NCBI GenBank assembly: GCA_964639245.1 | Contig: CAZXCU010000016.1 | Location: forward strand, 1-64,000 | DNA length: 64,000 nucleotides | Reading direction: 5' to 3' | Source of the DNA: SB15 sp964639245 | GTDB lineage: Bacteria > Chloroflexota > Anaerolineae > Aggregatilineales > J027 | In this document: positions 18,749 to 28,317 of the stretch, piece by piece | Layout: every line of letters begins with the position of its first letter | Numbering within the stretch: the first letter of the stretch is position 1 | Notes under the pieces: generated by a model | Database searches by the model: none | Told to the model about the DNA's origin: nothing | The model's input: only the letters and a program-made list of their open reading frames with translations | Made by a program: the position numbers and the translations under genes

Positions 18749-19204
18749 ATGAGCGATCAGTCTCTCCAGAAACACAAACGGGAAACCTTCCGCCAGATTT
18801 ACTTGCCAGTAGTGATTCCGGTGCTTTTGCTGGTCATTTTTGCGGTAGGGATGTTTGCGCTAGCCATGACGGACTATGTAACGGCGCGAGAAATCGGCGT
18901 GATGGCGGGGTTGCTGGGGGTTATGTGTGTGCTGCTGCCTTTGGTACTGCTCATGCTGGTGCTGGATGCGGTGTTGCTGGGATTGGCATTGGGTGCGGGG
19001 TATTTGCGCGATTTTGCCACTCAACCGCTTGAGCTTGCCCGCGAATACAGCCAGAAAGGGGCTGAACTTGCCCACCAGACTTCCGAACGATTAGCCACCC
19101 CCATCATTACAGCCCGTACCAAAGCTGCCCAATGGCGTTATACTATTTCTGAAGTTTTAGGACTTCCTAACCACAGCGAGAAATTCTGGGATGAACGAAA
19201 ATAA
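18749..19204 (+). CDS. Small membrane protein of unknown function
   Basis: 151 residues from ATG 18749 (an in-frame ATG at 18710 would add 13 unlikely residues). Two hydrophobic helices are visible, about residues 18-45 (IYLPVVIPVLLLVIFAVGMF) and 52-90, followed by an amphipathic helical tail. I recognise no family. It overlaps the next gene by 14 nt and opens a chain of five overlapping plus-strand genes, so it is probably co-translated with them. The tail may sit at the membrane surface on the cytoplasmic side. Confidence 0.7.
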   Translation: MSDQSLQKHKRETFRQIYLPVVIPVLLLVIFAVGMFALAMTDYVTAREIGVMAGLLGVMCVLLPLVLLMLVLDAVLLGLALGAGYLRDFATQPLELAREYSQKGAELAHQTSERLATPIITARTKAAQWRYTISEVLGLPNHSEKFWDERK

Positions 19205-19412
19205 TCAAAATACCACCAGCACTTATATCGCGGGCGCAATTCTTGGCCTGACCACCGGATTAATCGGCGCGTATCTGTTTAACAAAGCCGCCAAAGAAAA
19301 TCCTAAACTCCAAACGAGCAGTGTCTCTGCCGGAGATTTGATTAAATTGGGAATGCTGCTGCTAGGCACGGTTCGCCAAGTGGCTGAGTTGGCCTCCGGT
19401 AAAAATGACTGA
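19191..19412 (+). CDS. Small single-helix membrane protein (YtxH-like)
   Basis: 73 residues. After a polar N-terminus there is one Gly/Ala-rich helix (TYIAGAILGLTTGLIGAYLF) followed by NKAAKENPK and a short second hydrophobic stretch. The glycine-rich helix plus a short charged tail recalls YtxH-type envelope proteins, but that likeness is weak. It overlaps the upstream gene by 14 nt and the downstream TetR-like gene by 8 nt, which supports it being real despite its size. Confidence 0.6.
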   Translation: MNENNQNTTSTYIAGAILGLTTGLIGAYLFNKAAKENPKLQTSSVSAGDLIKLGMLLLGTVRQVAELASGKND

Positions 19413-19968
19413 TTCCGCTGTGTTGATGGCGGCAGATAAACTTTTTCAAGCCCGTGGCTATCATCAGGTCACAGAAGCAGAAATTGCTGCCGAAGCCGCT
19501 GTAGCAGCAGTGATTGATAAACACGAACTGTTAATTGCGCTGTTGGACAAATACAACCCGCGCCAAGCCCTCAAAACGCTACTGCACCAGAGTCAGGCCA
19601 AAACCGCCGAGGACATGGTACGCCAAACCTTTGTTCAGTTGATCGCAGTGCTGGATGACCACCCGATTTTTTTGAATTATGCGCTGGTGGATATGCAGAT
19701 GAACAATGCCAGCTATCTCACCAGTATGACGACTGATCTGGCTCTTGATGGGGTAGGTTTTATTAATCGCCTGTCCAAAATGCCGGATATGCGTCCAATT
19801 TCCCCTATTATGCTGGGGCGAGCCTTTGCTGCGCTGGTGATTGGTTTTGTGGCGACAGGGCAATTTGCGCCACGTCCTGCCCAATTTGCGATGCGTTTGT
19901 TCCCACACCGCGCATGGGTCGAAGGGATGGTCGATATTTTTCTCTATGGGATTCTTGAAACTGAATAA
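19405..19968 (+). CDS. TetR-like protein with a shortened helix-turn-helix
   Basis: 187 residues. The first 45 residues follow the TetR pattern (AADKLFQARGYHQVTEAEIAAEA) and the remaining 140 form a helical ligand-binding-like domain. However, the segment that normally carries the recognition helix (the family's x-G-T-L-Y-x-H-F-x-S-K run) is about six residues shorter here and reads AAVIDK before HELLIALL. DNA binding may therefore be lost or altered. It sits inside an operon of membrane and envelope-related genes with overlaps of 8 and 23 nt, so it would be co-expressed with whatever it controls or senses. Confidence 0.65.
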   Translation: MTDSAVLMAADKLFQARGYHQVTEAEIAAEAAVAAVIDKHELLIALLDKYNPRQALKTLLHQSQAKTAEDMVRQTFVQLIAVLDDHPIFLNYALVDMQMNNASYLTSMTTDLALDGVGFINRLSKMPDMRPISPIMLGRAFAALVIGFVATGQFAPRPAQFAMRLFPHRAWVEGMVDIFLYGILETE

Positions 19969-21112
19969 AAAGCGCCTGTATTGGGTGTGGCGGGTAAGTG
20001 CGCTCGGAAGTATTTTTTTCCTGCTCTCCGTTGCACCATCTTTTCCGCCACAGAAAATCTCGGTTGCTCAAAAAACGGTTCAACTTGACTTTCCCCCGCA
20101 CACGGTACAAACAACCGATGAACGGGTGTGTGTCCATACCCGCCTAACCGATGAAGTGGTCGAATCGGTCATCCAAGACACCTTTATCAAAGCCCGCGAA
20201 ATGGGCGCAGCAACAGCCGTCGAATATTTTCCTTGGGCGTATGTGGAAAGAGAACAGGGCAGCTACGATTGGGGGCATCCTGACCGTATTATTCGCCACG
20301 CCGAAAATCAGGGAATCCGTTTGATTGCCCGTTTAGGTTTTGTGCCAGATTGGGCGCGTCCCCCGGAAGCCAACGGCAACTATATGGATACAGAACTTGC
20401 CCAAGCCTATGCAGACTATGTAGGCGCATTTGCTGAACGTTATGCCGGACGGGTGGACATGCTCATCATCTGGAACGAGCCGAATCTAAATATTGAGTGG
20501 AGTGGCGAAGGGGCAGACCCCGCCCGTTATACGTATTTGCTGACGCTGGCTTACCAAGCAGCACACGCTGCCAACCCGAATGTGATTGTTTTGGGGGGGG
20601 CGCTGGCCCCCACCAATGAACCACCACACGGAGCAGGGGGTTGGCATGATGTCGATTTTTTAACCCAACTGTATGAACTAGGAGCCAATCGCTATTTTGA
20701 TGGCCTTGCCGCACATGTTTACGGATTTACCCACCCCCCGCAGGCGGAACCGGGCTATGAAAATTTGAATTTCCGCCGCATAGAATTATTGCGCGAAGTC
20801 ATGGTGAAATATGGCGATGCTGACAAAAAAATCTATGTGACCGAAGGCGGCTGGAATGACCATCCGCGCTGGACGTATGCTGTGCGCCCGGGACAGCGGA
20901 TTGCTTATACACTGGATGCCTATGCCTATGCCGAAGAAAATTATCCATGGCTGGAAACCTTTTGTTTGTGGGCATTTCGCTATCCCATTCCGACCAATGG
21001 CTACCCCGATTATTTTACGCTCGTGTCTGTCAAATTTGACCCCAAACCGCTTTATCTGGTGCTGCAAGCCTATGCACGGGGATGGGAGATGCCGTCATGG
21101 TACGCCAATTAA
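19946..21112 (+). CDS. Secreted (beta/alpha)8 glycoside hydrolase, GH39/GH5-like
   Basis: 388 residues from ATG 19946, inside the end of the preceding gene (23-nt overlap). An N-terminal membrane helix (VWRVSALGSIFFLLSVA) suggests secretion or tethering. The clan A hallmarks are present: IIWNEPNLN with the acid/base Glu after strand 4, and KIYVTEGGWND with the nucleophile Glu after strand 7. The family within the clan is uncertain; GH39 beta-xylosidase-like and GH5-like assignments both fit. It overlaps the next gene, a solute-binding protein, by 16 nt. Confidence 0.75.
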   Translation: MGFLKLNKKRLYWVWRVSALGSIFFLLSVAPSFPPQKISVAQKTVQLDFPPHTVQTTDERVCVHTRLTDEVVESVIQDTFIKAREMGAATAVEYFPWAYVEREQGSYDWGHPDRIIRHAENQGIRLIARLGFVPDWARPPEANGNYMDTELAQAYADYVGAFAERYAGRVDMLIIWNEPNLNIEWSGEGADPARYTYLLTLAYQAAHAANPNVIVLGGALAPTNEPPHGAGGWHDVDFLTQLYELGANRYFDGLAAHVYGFTHPPQAEPGYENLNFRRIELLREVMVKYGDADKKIYVTEGGWNDHPRWTYAVRPGQRIAYTLDAYAYAEENYPWLETFCLWAFRYPIPTNGYPDYFTLVSVKFDPKPLYLVLQAYARGWEMPSWYAN

Positions 21113-21903
21113 GCCATCCAAAGCCAATTTTTCAGGTCAGTTTTTTTAGCCTCATCCTGTTTGTGCTGCTAGCCGCAGGGTTAGAGCTACGGAATCCTGA
21201 ACGTGGCCCCTACGATGCCAACTGGCAAAAAATTCAAACACAGGGCTTTTTTGTGGTTGGGACAGACCCCACACTTCCCCCTTTTAGTTTGCACGGCGAC
21301 CCCATCCCTACCGGACTTGAACCCGAAATTGCGCTGGAAATCAGTCGTCGTGTTGGGATTGAGGTGCGCTTTATTTTGCTCGGCTATGACGGCCTGTACG
21401 ATTCCCTGATTTTGCCTTATGGCGCGGATATGGTCATTTCAACATTGCGCCCTGACCCGTTTCGGACGAGTTTGGTGCGCTACACCTCCCCCTATTTTGA
21501 TGCGGGGCATGTGCTGGTGAGTACCCAAAATTATCAAACGCTAGAAGAACTTGAAACTGTCGCGGTGGAGTTTGCCTCTGAAGGGGATGTCGCTGCGAGG
21601 AGTGTCAATAATCTTAGCATTGTACGGTTTTTTACGCCGCAAGAAGCGATGGATGCCATTTTAACCGGTGAAGTAGATGCTGCACTGGTGGACTATGTAT
21701 CGGCGGTGCAGTATGCGGCGGAACATCCAGAAATGGGGCTGGCTTCCCAACGGATTGTGCCAGACCCCTACGCGATTGCGATTCGGCGCACCGATTGGCG
21801 TTTATACCGGGCAGTGGAAGATGCTCTCCAAGCCATGCAAGCCGATGGTACGCTGGATGCGCTTATCCAAAAGTGGGTTTCAAATCCCCCAACATCTCCT
21901 TAA
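21097..21903 (+). CDS. Amino-acid-type solute-binding protein (family 3), membrane-anchored
   Basis: 268 residues from ATG 21097 (GGGAG upstream; ATG 21082 is an alternative). A hydrophobic N-terminal helix lacks a lipobox Cys. The rest is a bacterial extracellular family 3 domain: FVVGTDPTLPPFS, then GLEPEIALEISRRVGIEV, a D-M-V-I-S-T strand and the RIVPDPYAIAIRR hinge. Such proteins bind amino acids or small acids and feed an ABC permease or act as sensors. No permease or ATPase is adjacent. Its last 41 nt overlap the convergent guanylate-kinase-like gene. Confidence 0.8.
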   Translation: MVRQLSHPKPIFQVSFFSLILFVLLAAGLELRNPERGPYDANWQKIQTQGFFVVGTDPTLPPFSLHGDPIPTGLEPEIALEISRRVGIEVRFILLGYDGLYDSLILPYGADMVISTLRPDPFRTSLVRYTSPYFDAGHVLVSTQNYQTLEELETVAVEFASEGDVAARSVNNLSIVRFFTPQEAMDAILTGEVDAALVDYVSAVQYAAEHPEMGLASQRIVPDPYAIAIRRTDWRLYRAVEDALQAMQADGTLDALIQKWVSNPPTSP

Positions 21904-22780
21904 GATACATCGGGAGAGCGATTTCTTCGGGCGGCTGCCATTCGGCAAAGGAGGGGTATTGCAGGGTTCGCATCGGGACAATTAGCTCAACCGTGGGACG
22001 ATTTTCTGCATGGTGATACCACACTACGCCTGCATTTTCGGCTTCGGCGATGATATGCAGGGTGTCTTGAAGATACTGGGTGAGAGTCTCCACTGCCGAT
22101 TCGCGCTTCTGGAGGGTCATACAAGGCAAGTGTTCATCCTCAACCAAAACACCCGCCGCACCGCTAATCCACGCACAGACCGATAACGCATCGGTGATGG
22201 GTTGGTCGGAGCGCCGCGCCAAGATAATTTCCTTGACCAATGCCGTCGCATGAGCAAGGTCATCGTTAATCACCAGATAATCACATTCTGGCACGTAGGT
22301 CATTTCCAGCGCAGCACGTTGTAAACGGGTCTGGATTTGCGCTTCGGTGTCCGACGAACGTTCGCGGATACGCTGTTCTAACAGGGCGGTGTTGGGGGGG
22401 GCAATGAACACCAGCATGACATTCTGTGGGAAGGCGTTTTTGAGCGCCCTTGCCCCGTACATATCAATATCGGCAACAAGCGTTTCGCCGTGGGTGAGCG
22501 CCGTTTCTAACCCGCCGTGCGGTGTGCCATAGTAATGTTCTTTGTGGATCATCTGATATTCGATGAGCGCTCCTTCGTCAATCAATTCTTGAAAGCGGGC
22601 ATGGCTCACGAAAAAATGTTCCCGACCTTCTTGTTCGGTTTCGCGTTTGGGGCGGGTCGTCATGGTGGTGAGTTGGCGTAAGTTCCCCGGATTTTGTTCC
22701 CCTAAGAGGGTGTTGATGATGGCATTCTTGCCTGCGCCTGAAGGCCCGACCAGCACAAACAAACAACCTGCATATGACAT
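21863..22780 (-). CDS. Guanylate-kinase-like protein with an extra C-terminal domain
   Basis: 305 residues; ordinary guanylate kinases are about 200. Residues 1-190 follow the family: P-loop GPSGAGKN, then TTRPKRETEQEGREHFFVS (GMP-binding region) and DIDMYGARALK. The P-loop residue after Lys is Asn, not Ser or Thr. The last 100 residues (GVLVEDEHLP...VVWYH...AEWQPPEEI) resemble a Nudix fold whose catalytic box is missing; that reading is tentative. It may phosphorylate GMP or a different nucleotide or sugar phosphate. The gene converges on the solute-binding protein gene with a 41-nt overlap. Confidence 0.7.
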   Translation of the reverse strand: MSYAGCLFVLVGPSGAGKNAIINTLLGEQNPGNLRQLTTMTTRPKRETEQEGREHFFVSHARFQELIDEGALIEYQMIHKEHYYGTPHGGLETALTHGETLVADIDMYGARALKNAFPQNVMLVFIAPPNTALLEQRIRERSSDTEAQIQTRLQRAALEMTYVPECDYLVINDDLAHATALVKEIILARRSDQPITDALSVCAWISGAAGVLVEDEHLPCMTLQKRESAVETLTQYLQDTLHIIAEAENAGVVWYHHAENRPTVELIVPMRTLQYPSFAEWQPPEEIALPMYLKEMLGDLKPTFG

Positions 22781-22892
22781 ATGTTTTTATACCTATGCAC
22801 CTTACTTTTTCCTATGTTATCAGAATTTAACCTTGTCCACCACGCAAAGCCTATGAATTTAAGTTCACAAAAGAAAAATCGGCGGGTGGGAT

Positions 22893-22923
22893 AAAAAAAG
22901 GACTGCCCTTGCGGACAGCCCTT
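22893..22923 (-). terminator. Rho-independent terminator of the giant adhesin gene
   Basis: On the minus strand AAGGGCTGTCC and GGGCAGTCCTT form an 11-bp stem with two G-U pairs and a GCAA tetraloop, followed by a T-run, 26 nt after the stop codon at 22950. Confidence 0.85.
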
Positions 22924-22949
22924 CTGAAACTGCATGTTTCTATGGGACG

Positions 22950-25900
22950 TTATTCAGCTACCTGAATATCGTCAATATACCAGCCATCGGCAGGTGTGCC
23001 AGCATTCAGCGAATCCACGCGGAAGCGAATGACAATCCTTTGACCCGCGAAGGGCGTGAGGTCAGCGAGACGTTTGCGCCAGTTCAGGTTGGTGAAGCTA
23101 TAGGCGCTGTAGATGGTCGTCCAGTTGGAGGGCGCACCGGCGGCTGGGTCATTGCCGCCTACGACAGAGACTTCCACAATCACCGAGTCGGTGTTGCCGA
23201 GTTCAAACTTGTCCCACCATGTCAGCGTGGGGTTGAATGTGCCACTCAGGTCAATTTCGTCCTCAATGATGATGCTCGCACCGTACCAATCGGTGTAATC
23301 GGCGGTCTTAGAGCCATCGGAATGGAAGACCGGGCCGTCCAATTGATAGGTCAGTTGCAATTTACGGCTTGAACCTGTTTCGGAGCGATATTCGACCCGC
23401 ACGGTATGCGTGCCGGGAGTCAGATTGACGGATGCAGTGCTTGTTTGCAAGCCAGCAGCCCATTTATTAGCAGACGCAATCAGCGCACCGTCCACATACA
23501 GCCGATGTCCGTCATCACTGTCCAGATTGAAAATGAGGTTGGTCGAGTCTGCGACAGTGATGCTCCGTTCGTAGCGTCCCAACCAGTATTCATTCGCAGT
23601 TGCGGGAATTGTAGTGCATGAGCCGCCGCCGGGACGGGCGCTGGTATTGGTGCCAATCCAGATGCGGTCAATAACCGTATTTACTTGACGTGCCCAGACA
23701 TTAATGGTGTAGATGCCGGGGGTGCTGATGGTAAAGGTATTGCCACCAATCCAACCAAAAGTAGGGGCAAAGTCATCAAGAAGACGTGTTGCTAGGGGCG
23801 TATTATTCAACCCTAAGTTGACCGAGTCTTCAGAGTTCGTTGGCCCAGCCCCTCGAATGTAGATTGTGTATGTCCCGGTGGTGGTGAAGTTCACCCGGTA
23901 GTCAATGCGTGGGACAATATTGGGCAAAGTGGTTGACACATTTGTCCCGTTGTTATATGTGCCCGTTCCGCCCTCGGCCCGCATTCCACTCGTGCCTGTG
24001 TAGCCCGATGTAGCCGTATGGACATTCCATAACTGAGTTCCATAGGTAGGGCCAGCCCCTGCAACTCTGGATACCGTATCGCTCGTATCAGTGACAACTT
24101 CGGCCTCAAAGACGGCGTAACCACCAACTTCTTGAATGGGCTGCCCACTGCCGCCGGCGGAAAGCACACCATGTCCATTGTTGTTATCCAACACGACCTG
24201 TGGGGTATCGGCAGGGAAAATCATATTCAACCCCGCTACCGAGTCGGCAGTGGCGTTAAACGGTGGGGTGATGAAGTTGCCGTTGCAGTAGGGATAGTAG
24301 AAGGCACTCCAACTGTTGCCATCGAACAAATCCGCGCCTTCACCGCCTGCCAGCAGGACAAAGTTGACGCTGACGCTGGCGCTACCACTGTTTTCATAGA
24401 AGTCCACCTGCAAGGTGTGTGTCCCTGCGCTAAAAGCGAAGGAGGGTGAACTGGACTGCGATCCATCTGACCATTTATTTGTACCGGGGACAAGCGCGGT
24501 ATCAATGTACATGCGGTGTCCATCATTGCTGTTGATGTTAATCTGGAGGGTGGTGGCCTCGTTGAAGAACACCGTGCGGGTGTACCGCGCCATCCAGCGA
24601 TCATCTTTATCGGCGTTGGTATTGTTGGTCAGCACCAACTGCGGCGCGCTGCTGCTCCCCCAAGAAAAGTCAATTTCGGAGATGGATTCCGTGCCAAGCG
24701 GCGTGCCAAACGAACCCGGTGAACTTGCGCTTGGGCTGGTAAAGTATTCGGCTGTCCACAGACCCGGGCCAAGCGCACTCCCGCTGCCCAGAGGCCGCGC
24801 ATCGGAGAGAATTGACCAGCTGCCTTCGCGCACCACGCCGAATGCACCAAAACCCGCATCTTCGTTGTAGGGGAGGGGGATGCTGGTTTCCACAGAGGCA
24901 CGATTGACGATGGAAACTTCATCAATGCGCCACCCCGTCAGCGAAGGACTGGTGTTGATCTGATACTGCATACGGAAACGCACGCGGATATATTTGCCAG
25001 CATAGGCGGACAAATCGATTTGACGGCGGTTATACGCCCAGTTTTGCACCCCGCTTGCAGCATTGGTCGCCACGACTTTCCAAGCGGTGGAAGAAGACCC
25101 ATCGGCGTTGACTTCGCGCACTTCGGCGAAAATTTCGGCACCGGTGTTCAGCCGATAATTTTCCCAGTAGTAGAGGGTGGGTTTATCGATAGCCGTGACG
25201 CTGCTCAAGTTCACAATCCCGCGCATTTGCAAAATGCTGTCGGTATATTGGATATATTGGGCTTGCATGGCATTCGCCCCGCCGCGAACATCGGAGGTTT
25301 GAGCCGCCCATTGCCCACCGATCAACCAGCGCTGGCTGGGGGTGAATTCCAAATCATCATCAATGGGCAGGGTCAACACCGGGTCGGTCATATTTTCAAA
25401 GCAGATGTCATCCAGATACCACCCGTCGCTGTTGGTGCTGTTATTGGCTTGCAGGCGGAACCGGATGTTGAAGGTTTTGGTGGTGTTCGCCGCGTTCATG
25501 AAGGGGTTCAAGTAAACCGTGACTGGCTGCCATGCCCGTTGGATTTGCCACGATGCACCGGAAATTTTGCTGCCAAAGGCTGTGTCATGACCCGCAGGCG
25601 CAGCGCCGTAATTCAATTGCCAGATGGTTTGCCATGTACCTGCTGTGGGGCCTTCGGCCTCGTTAATTTCGACATAGAGATTGTCGCCCGCGCCCATTTC
25701 CCAGCGATGCCAGAAGCGCAAAAGCGGGGTAGCGATGCCATCTAACTGCACCGGACGATTCAGCACCAGCGAACTATTGGCGTTGTTGCTATAGCTGCCT
25801 GCCGGACTATCAGCCATGGATTTTGTCCCGGCATAGGCGGTGGTGCTTAAGCCCCACGAGCCTTCGGGTGTCCAGTCAGAGGACGCGCTGCTGCCTTCAA

Positions 25901-28115
25901 AGGTTTCGCAGTAATCCGGCACAATCACCGCCAAGACGGGTTTGTTACGGAATTGAATATCATCAATCCACCAACCGCCCGCATTGGTCGAGGCATCCGT
26001 TTGAATACGGAAACGGATCATGATGGTTTTACCGATGAAATTTTGTCCCGTAATATCCAAGGGGATACTCACGGCGGTGAAATCGGTGGCTGGAATCGAG
26101 GTGGCTTGCTCAAGGTAATCCGTCGCATCGGACGGGGAGGTTTTGAGCGCCACCCATGTTTCGCCTTCATTTTCGGAGGCTTCGACGAAAATACGATCCG
26201 TGGTTGCCGCCAGATTATAGCTGTGCCAGAAGTAAATTTCGGGGTCTAGCACTTCGGGGCCACGCAAATCCAGCAACCCATTGAGAGTCAAGCTGCTGTT
26301 GACGTTAGAAGCATAATTCGCGCCGGGGCTGTCGTGCCATGAACTGCTGCCACTGTTGGCGCGGGCGGTGTCCTTGCCCCATGTGCCTTCTGTCACCCAA
26401 TCGGTGGTGGTGCTTTCGGCATCATCATCGTAGCCCATGTAGAAATATTGGTAGGTTTTCTCGAAAACGCGGAAGCTGTCTACCGACCAGCCTTTGTCGT
26501 TGGTGGCGCTGTCGGCCTGCATAATGAAGGCGACTTCGACCTTTTTCCCACGAAAATCAAGATCGCTGACGGGTGCGCTGGATGTCCCGTTGATGCCATC
26601 AAACAAATCGAGGCGGATTTCTTGGCGTGTCCAGGTGTAATTGGATACCCCGCCGCGATGAATTTCTTGCATCATCCAGTCGCTTGTGCCTTGTTCCCGG
26701 ATAGCAAACCACGCGGTATCGGTGGTGACGGCTAAATCGTATTTGTCCCACCATTCCACACGCGGACGGGTGGCGCTGACCAGATTCAGCACCCCGCGCA
26801 AACGCAAAATGCAGTAGGTATCATTGTAGTAATTGCGGGTGGGGCTGTCTGACCAGAAGGCCGAACCAGAATGCGAGGGCAAGCTGGGCAGGTCATCGGT
26901 GGGTTGATTGGCATTGGGGATTTGCTGCCAATCGCATTCACCCGCGTCCTGCAAACCGCCATCCAAAAGGGCGACTTCCAGCACCGCGTTGCCTGTGGTG
27001 TCCACAAACACGATGGCAATATCATATTCGCCATCAGCAGGGACTGTCCATGCGGTGGTGACATAGCTGGAATTCACGCTGGTGGCATTGACCATCGGGG
27101 ATGCCCCATTGACATGAATTTTCAGACTGTTGTCATTTTTATATTTCCATGTGTAGTTGCCCGCTTTGAGGGTGAACTTTTTGCTCAGCCGTCCGCAAAA
27201 GTCCGCGCTCACATTCGGGTGCGGGGCGTTGCTGACCGTTTTCCATGTGGAATGGCTGCTGCGCGGGAAACGAATATCGCTTTCCTGCGTGGTTTCTTTA
27301 GGCGGGTTGCTGCCTGAATAACCGCCTGTGCCATTAAAAATCGCGCCGTTGTTGCAATCGCCGGCGCTGCTGCCTGCTGCATCCCACCACTCCGCGTTCC
27401 ACGGGCCTTTGAGGATACTGTCAAAATCAGTTTCCCAGTTATCAGGATTGTCGTTGTCATCAAAGGGATAGGGGAACAGCACATCTTTGGGCGTGGGTGA
27501 CGGGCCGGGTGTGTTTGTGGCAGGCGGCGGAAAGGGTGAAGGGTCACAGACATCGCCTAAAGTATCTGCCGGGGCATCCGAGTTTTTCTGGTCAGGATTC
27601 CAGTTGCTAGGGCAGTTATCCGAACTGTTTGGAACGCCATCATTATCGCTATCTGCCACCGGATTGCTGAGGTCGCAGGCATCGCCGACACCCACAGTCC
27701 CACCCGAGTCTTCTTGGCCGGGGTTGTAATGGTCAGGGCAGTTATCGCTGTCGTTCGGCTTTCCATCACCATCGGCATCGCCCACTCCGGCGGGTGTGTT
27801 GGTGATGACCGCGTTCACGTCCGGTGTATAGGAGGCCACTGCGGTGACCAGATTCCAGAAATCGGCCTCACTCATGGGCTGGTCTGGGGTGACGGTCAAA
27901 TCGAGCAGATTTGCCACAACGTTGCTGAAGACATTGCCTACCGCAGGGCCGGTAATTGAAAGGATCATGATGAGGGCAAACACCAAAACAGCCAGAATCA
28001 AGGCGTATTCTACCAACGCCTGACCAGCCGCTTTGACTCTTGCCTTCGTTTTATCCAGCGCCCACCGTGTCAATGTCCGCCAGTGTCCTTCATATGAAGA
28101 TTGGCTTTTAGACAT
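22950..28115 (-). CDS. Giant adhesin with an N-terminal Flp-type prepilin signal
   Basis: 1721 residues from ATG 28115, preceded by AAGGA at 8 nt. The N-terminus is a type IVb prepilin: basic leader, then AAG|QALVEYALILAV, giving Gly before the cut and Glu at +5 with Tyr at +6, and one hydrophobic helix. Then come Asp-rich thrombospondin type 3 Ca-binding repeats (residues about 112-190), a Pro/Thr linker, about six MAM-like jelly-roll modules ending in G-W-x-I/L-D-D/E-I-x-F (usually WYIDDI), two PA14 domains (about 1141-1255 and 1500-1596), a carbohydrate-binding-like domain between them, and a final jelly-roll module. Flp pilins are normally 50-70 residues. It is monocistronic, divergent from folD. 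Likely a glycan-binding pilus-associated or membrane-retained adhesin. Confidence 0.8.
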   Translation of the reverse strand: MSKSQSSYEGHWRTLTRWALDKTKARVKAAGQALVEYALILAVLVFALIMILSITGPAVGNVFSNVVANLLDLTVTPDQPMSEADFWNLVTAVASYTPDVNAVITNTPAGVGDADGDGKPNDSDNCPDHYNPGQEDSGGTVGVGDACDLSNPVADSDNDGVPNSSDNCPSNWNPDQKNSDAPADTLGDVCDPSPFPPPATNTPGPSPTPKDVLFPYPFDDNDNPDNWETDFDSILKGPWNAEWWDAAGSSAGDCNNGAIFNGTGGYSGSNPPKETTQESDIRFPRSSHSTWKTVSNAPHPNVSADFCGRLSKKFTLKAGNYTWKYKNDNSLKIHVNGASPMVNATSVNSSYVTTAWTVPADGEYDIAIVFVDTTGNAVLEVALLDGGLQDAGECDWQQIPNANQPTDDLPSLPSHSGSAFWSDSPTRNYYNDTYCILRLRGVLNLVSATRPRVEWWDKYDLAVTTDTAWFAIREQGTSDWMMQEIHRGGVSNYTWTRQEIRLDLFDGINGTSSAPVSDLDFRGKKVEVAFIMQADSATNDKGWSVDSFRVFEKTYQYFYMGYDDDAESTTTDWVTEGTWGKDTARANSGSSSWHDSPGANYASNVNSSLTLNGLLDLRGPEVLDPEIYFWHSYNLAATTDRIFVEASENEGETWVALKTSPSDATDYLEQATSIPATDFTAVSIPLDITGQNFIGKTIMIRFRIQTDASTNAGGWWIDDIQFRNKPVLAVIVPDYCETFEGSSASSDWTPEGSWGLSTTAYAGTKSMADSPAGSYSNNANSSLVLNRPVQLDGIATPLLRFWHRWEMGAGDNLYVEINEAEGPTAGTWQTIWQLNYGAAPAGHDTAFGSKISGASWQIQRAWQPVTVYLNPFMNAANTTKTFNIRFRLQANNSTNSDGWYLDDICFENMTDPVLTLPIDDDLEFTPSQRWLIGGQWAAQTSDVRGGANAMQAQYIQYTDSILQMRGIVNLSSVTAIDKPTLYYWENYRLNTGAEIFAEVREVNADGSSSTAWKVVATNAASGVQNWAYNRRQIDLSAYAGKYIRVRFRMQYQINTSPSLTGWRIDEVSIVNRASVETSIPLPYNEDAGFGAFGVVREGSWSILSDARPLGSGSALGPGLWTAEYFTSPSASSPGSFGTPLGTESISEIDFSWGSSSAPQLVLTNNTNADKDDRWMARYTRTVFFNEATTLQININSNDGHRMYIDTALVPGTNKWSDGSQSSSPSFAFSAGTHTLQVDFYENSGSASVSVNFVLLAGGEGADLFDGNSWSAFYYPYCNGNFITPPFNATADSVAGLNMIFPADTPQVVLDNNNGHGVLSAGGSGQPIQEVGGYAVFEAEVVTDTSDTVSRVAGAGPTYGTQLWNVHTATSGYTGTSGMRAEGGTGTYNNGTNVSTTLPNIVPRIDYRVNFTTTGTYTIYIRGAGPTNSEDSVNLGLNNTPLATRLLDDFAPTFGWIGGNTFTISTPGIYTINVWARQVNTVIDRIWIGTNTSARPGGGSCTTIPATANEYWLGRYERSITVADSTNLIFNLDSDDGHRLYVDGALIASANKWAAGLQTSTASVNLTPGTHTVRVEYRSETGSSRKLQLTYQLDGPVFHSDGSKTADYTDWYGASIIIEDEIDLSGTFNPTLTWWDKFELGNTDSVIVEVSVVGGNDPAAGAPSNWTTIYSAYSFTNLNWRKRLADLTPFAGQRIVIRFRVDSLNAGTPADGWYIDDIQVAE

Positions 28116-28317
28116 ACTCCGCTTCCTTACTACTTGTCTTTGCGGTTTATTTCCATGCAAAAAGTACAGATTTCCTACGTCTAATGTTACCTGACAATCA
28201 CCTAACTTTTTGTAGAAGATTTGTCGGAAAGCGTTTACAAACCGTTTCATTCGTCACTAACGGCGGTTCTCCAAACCCGCTACACTGATTATACATTTTT
28301 ATAAGGGAATGTTTCTG

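Noticed and set aside
23040..26735. Plus-strand frames of 60-240 codons across the giant adhesin
   Set aside because: They run antisense to clear MAM-like and PA14 domains and show no domain of their own.
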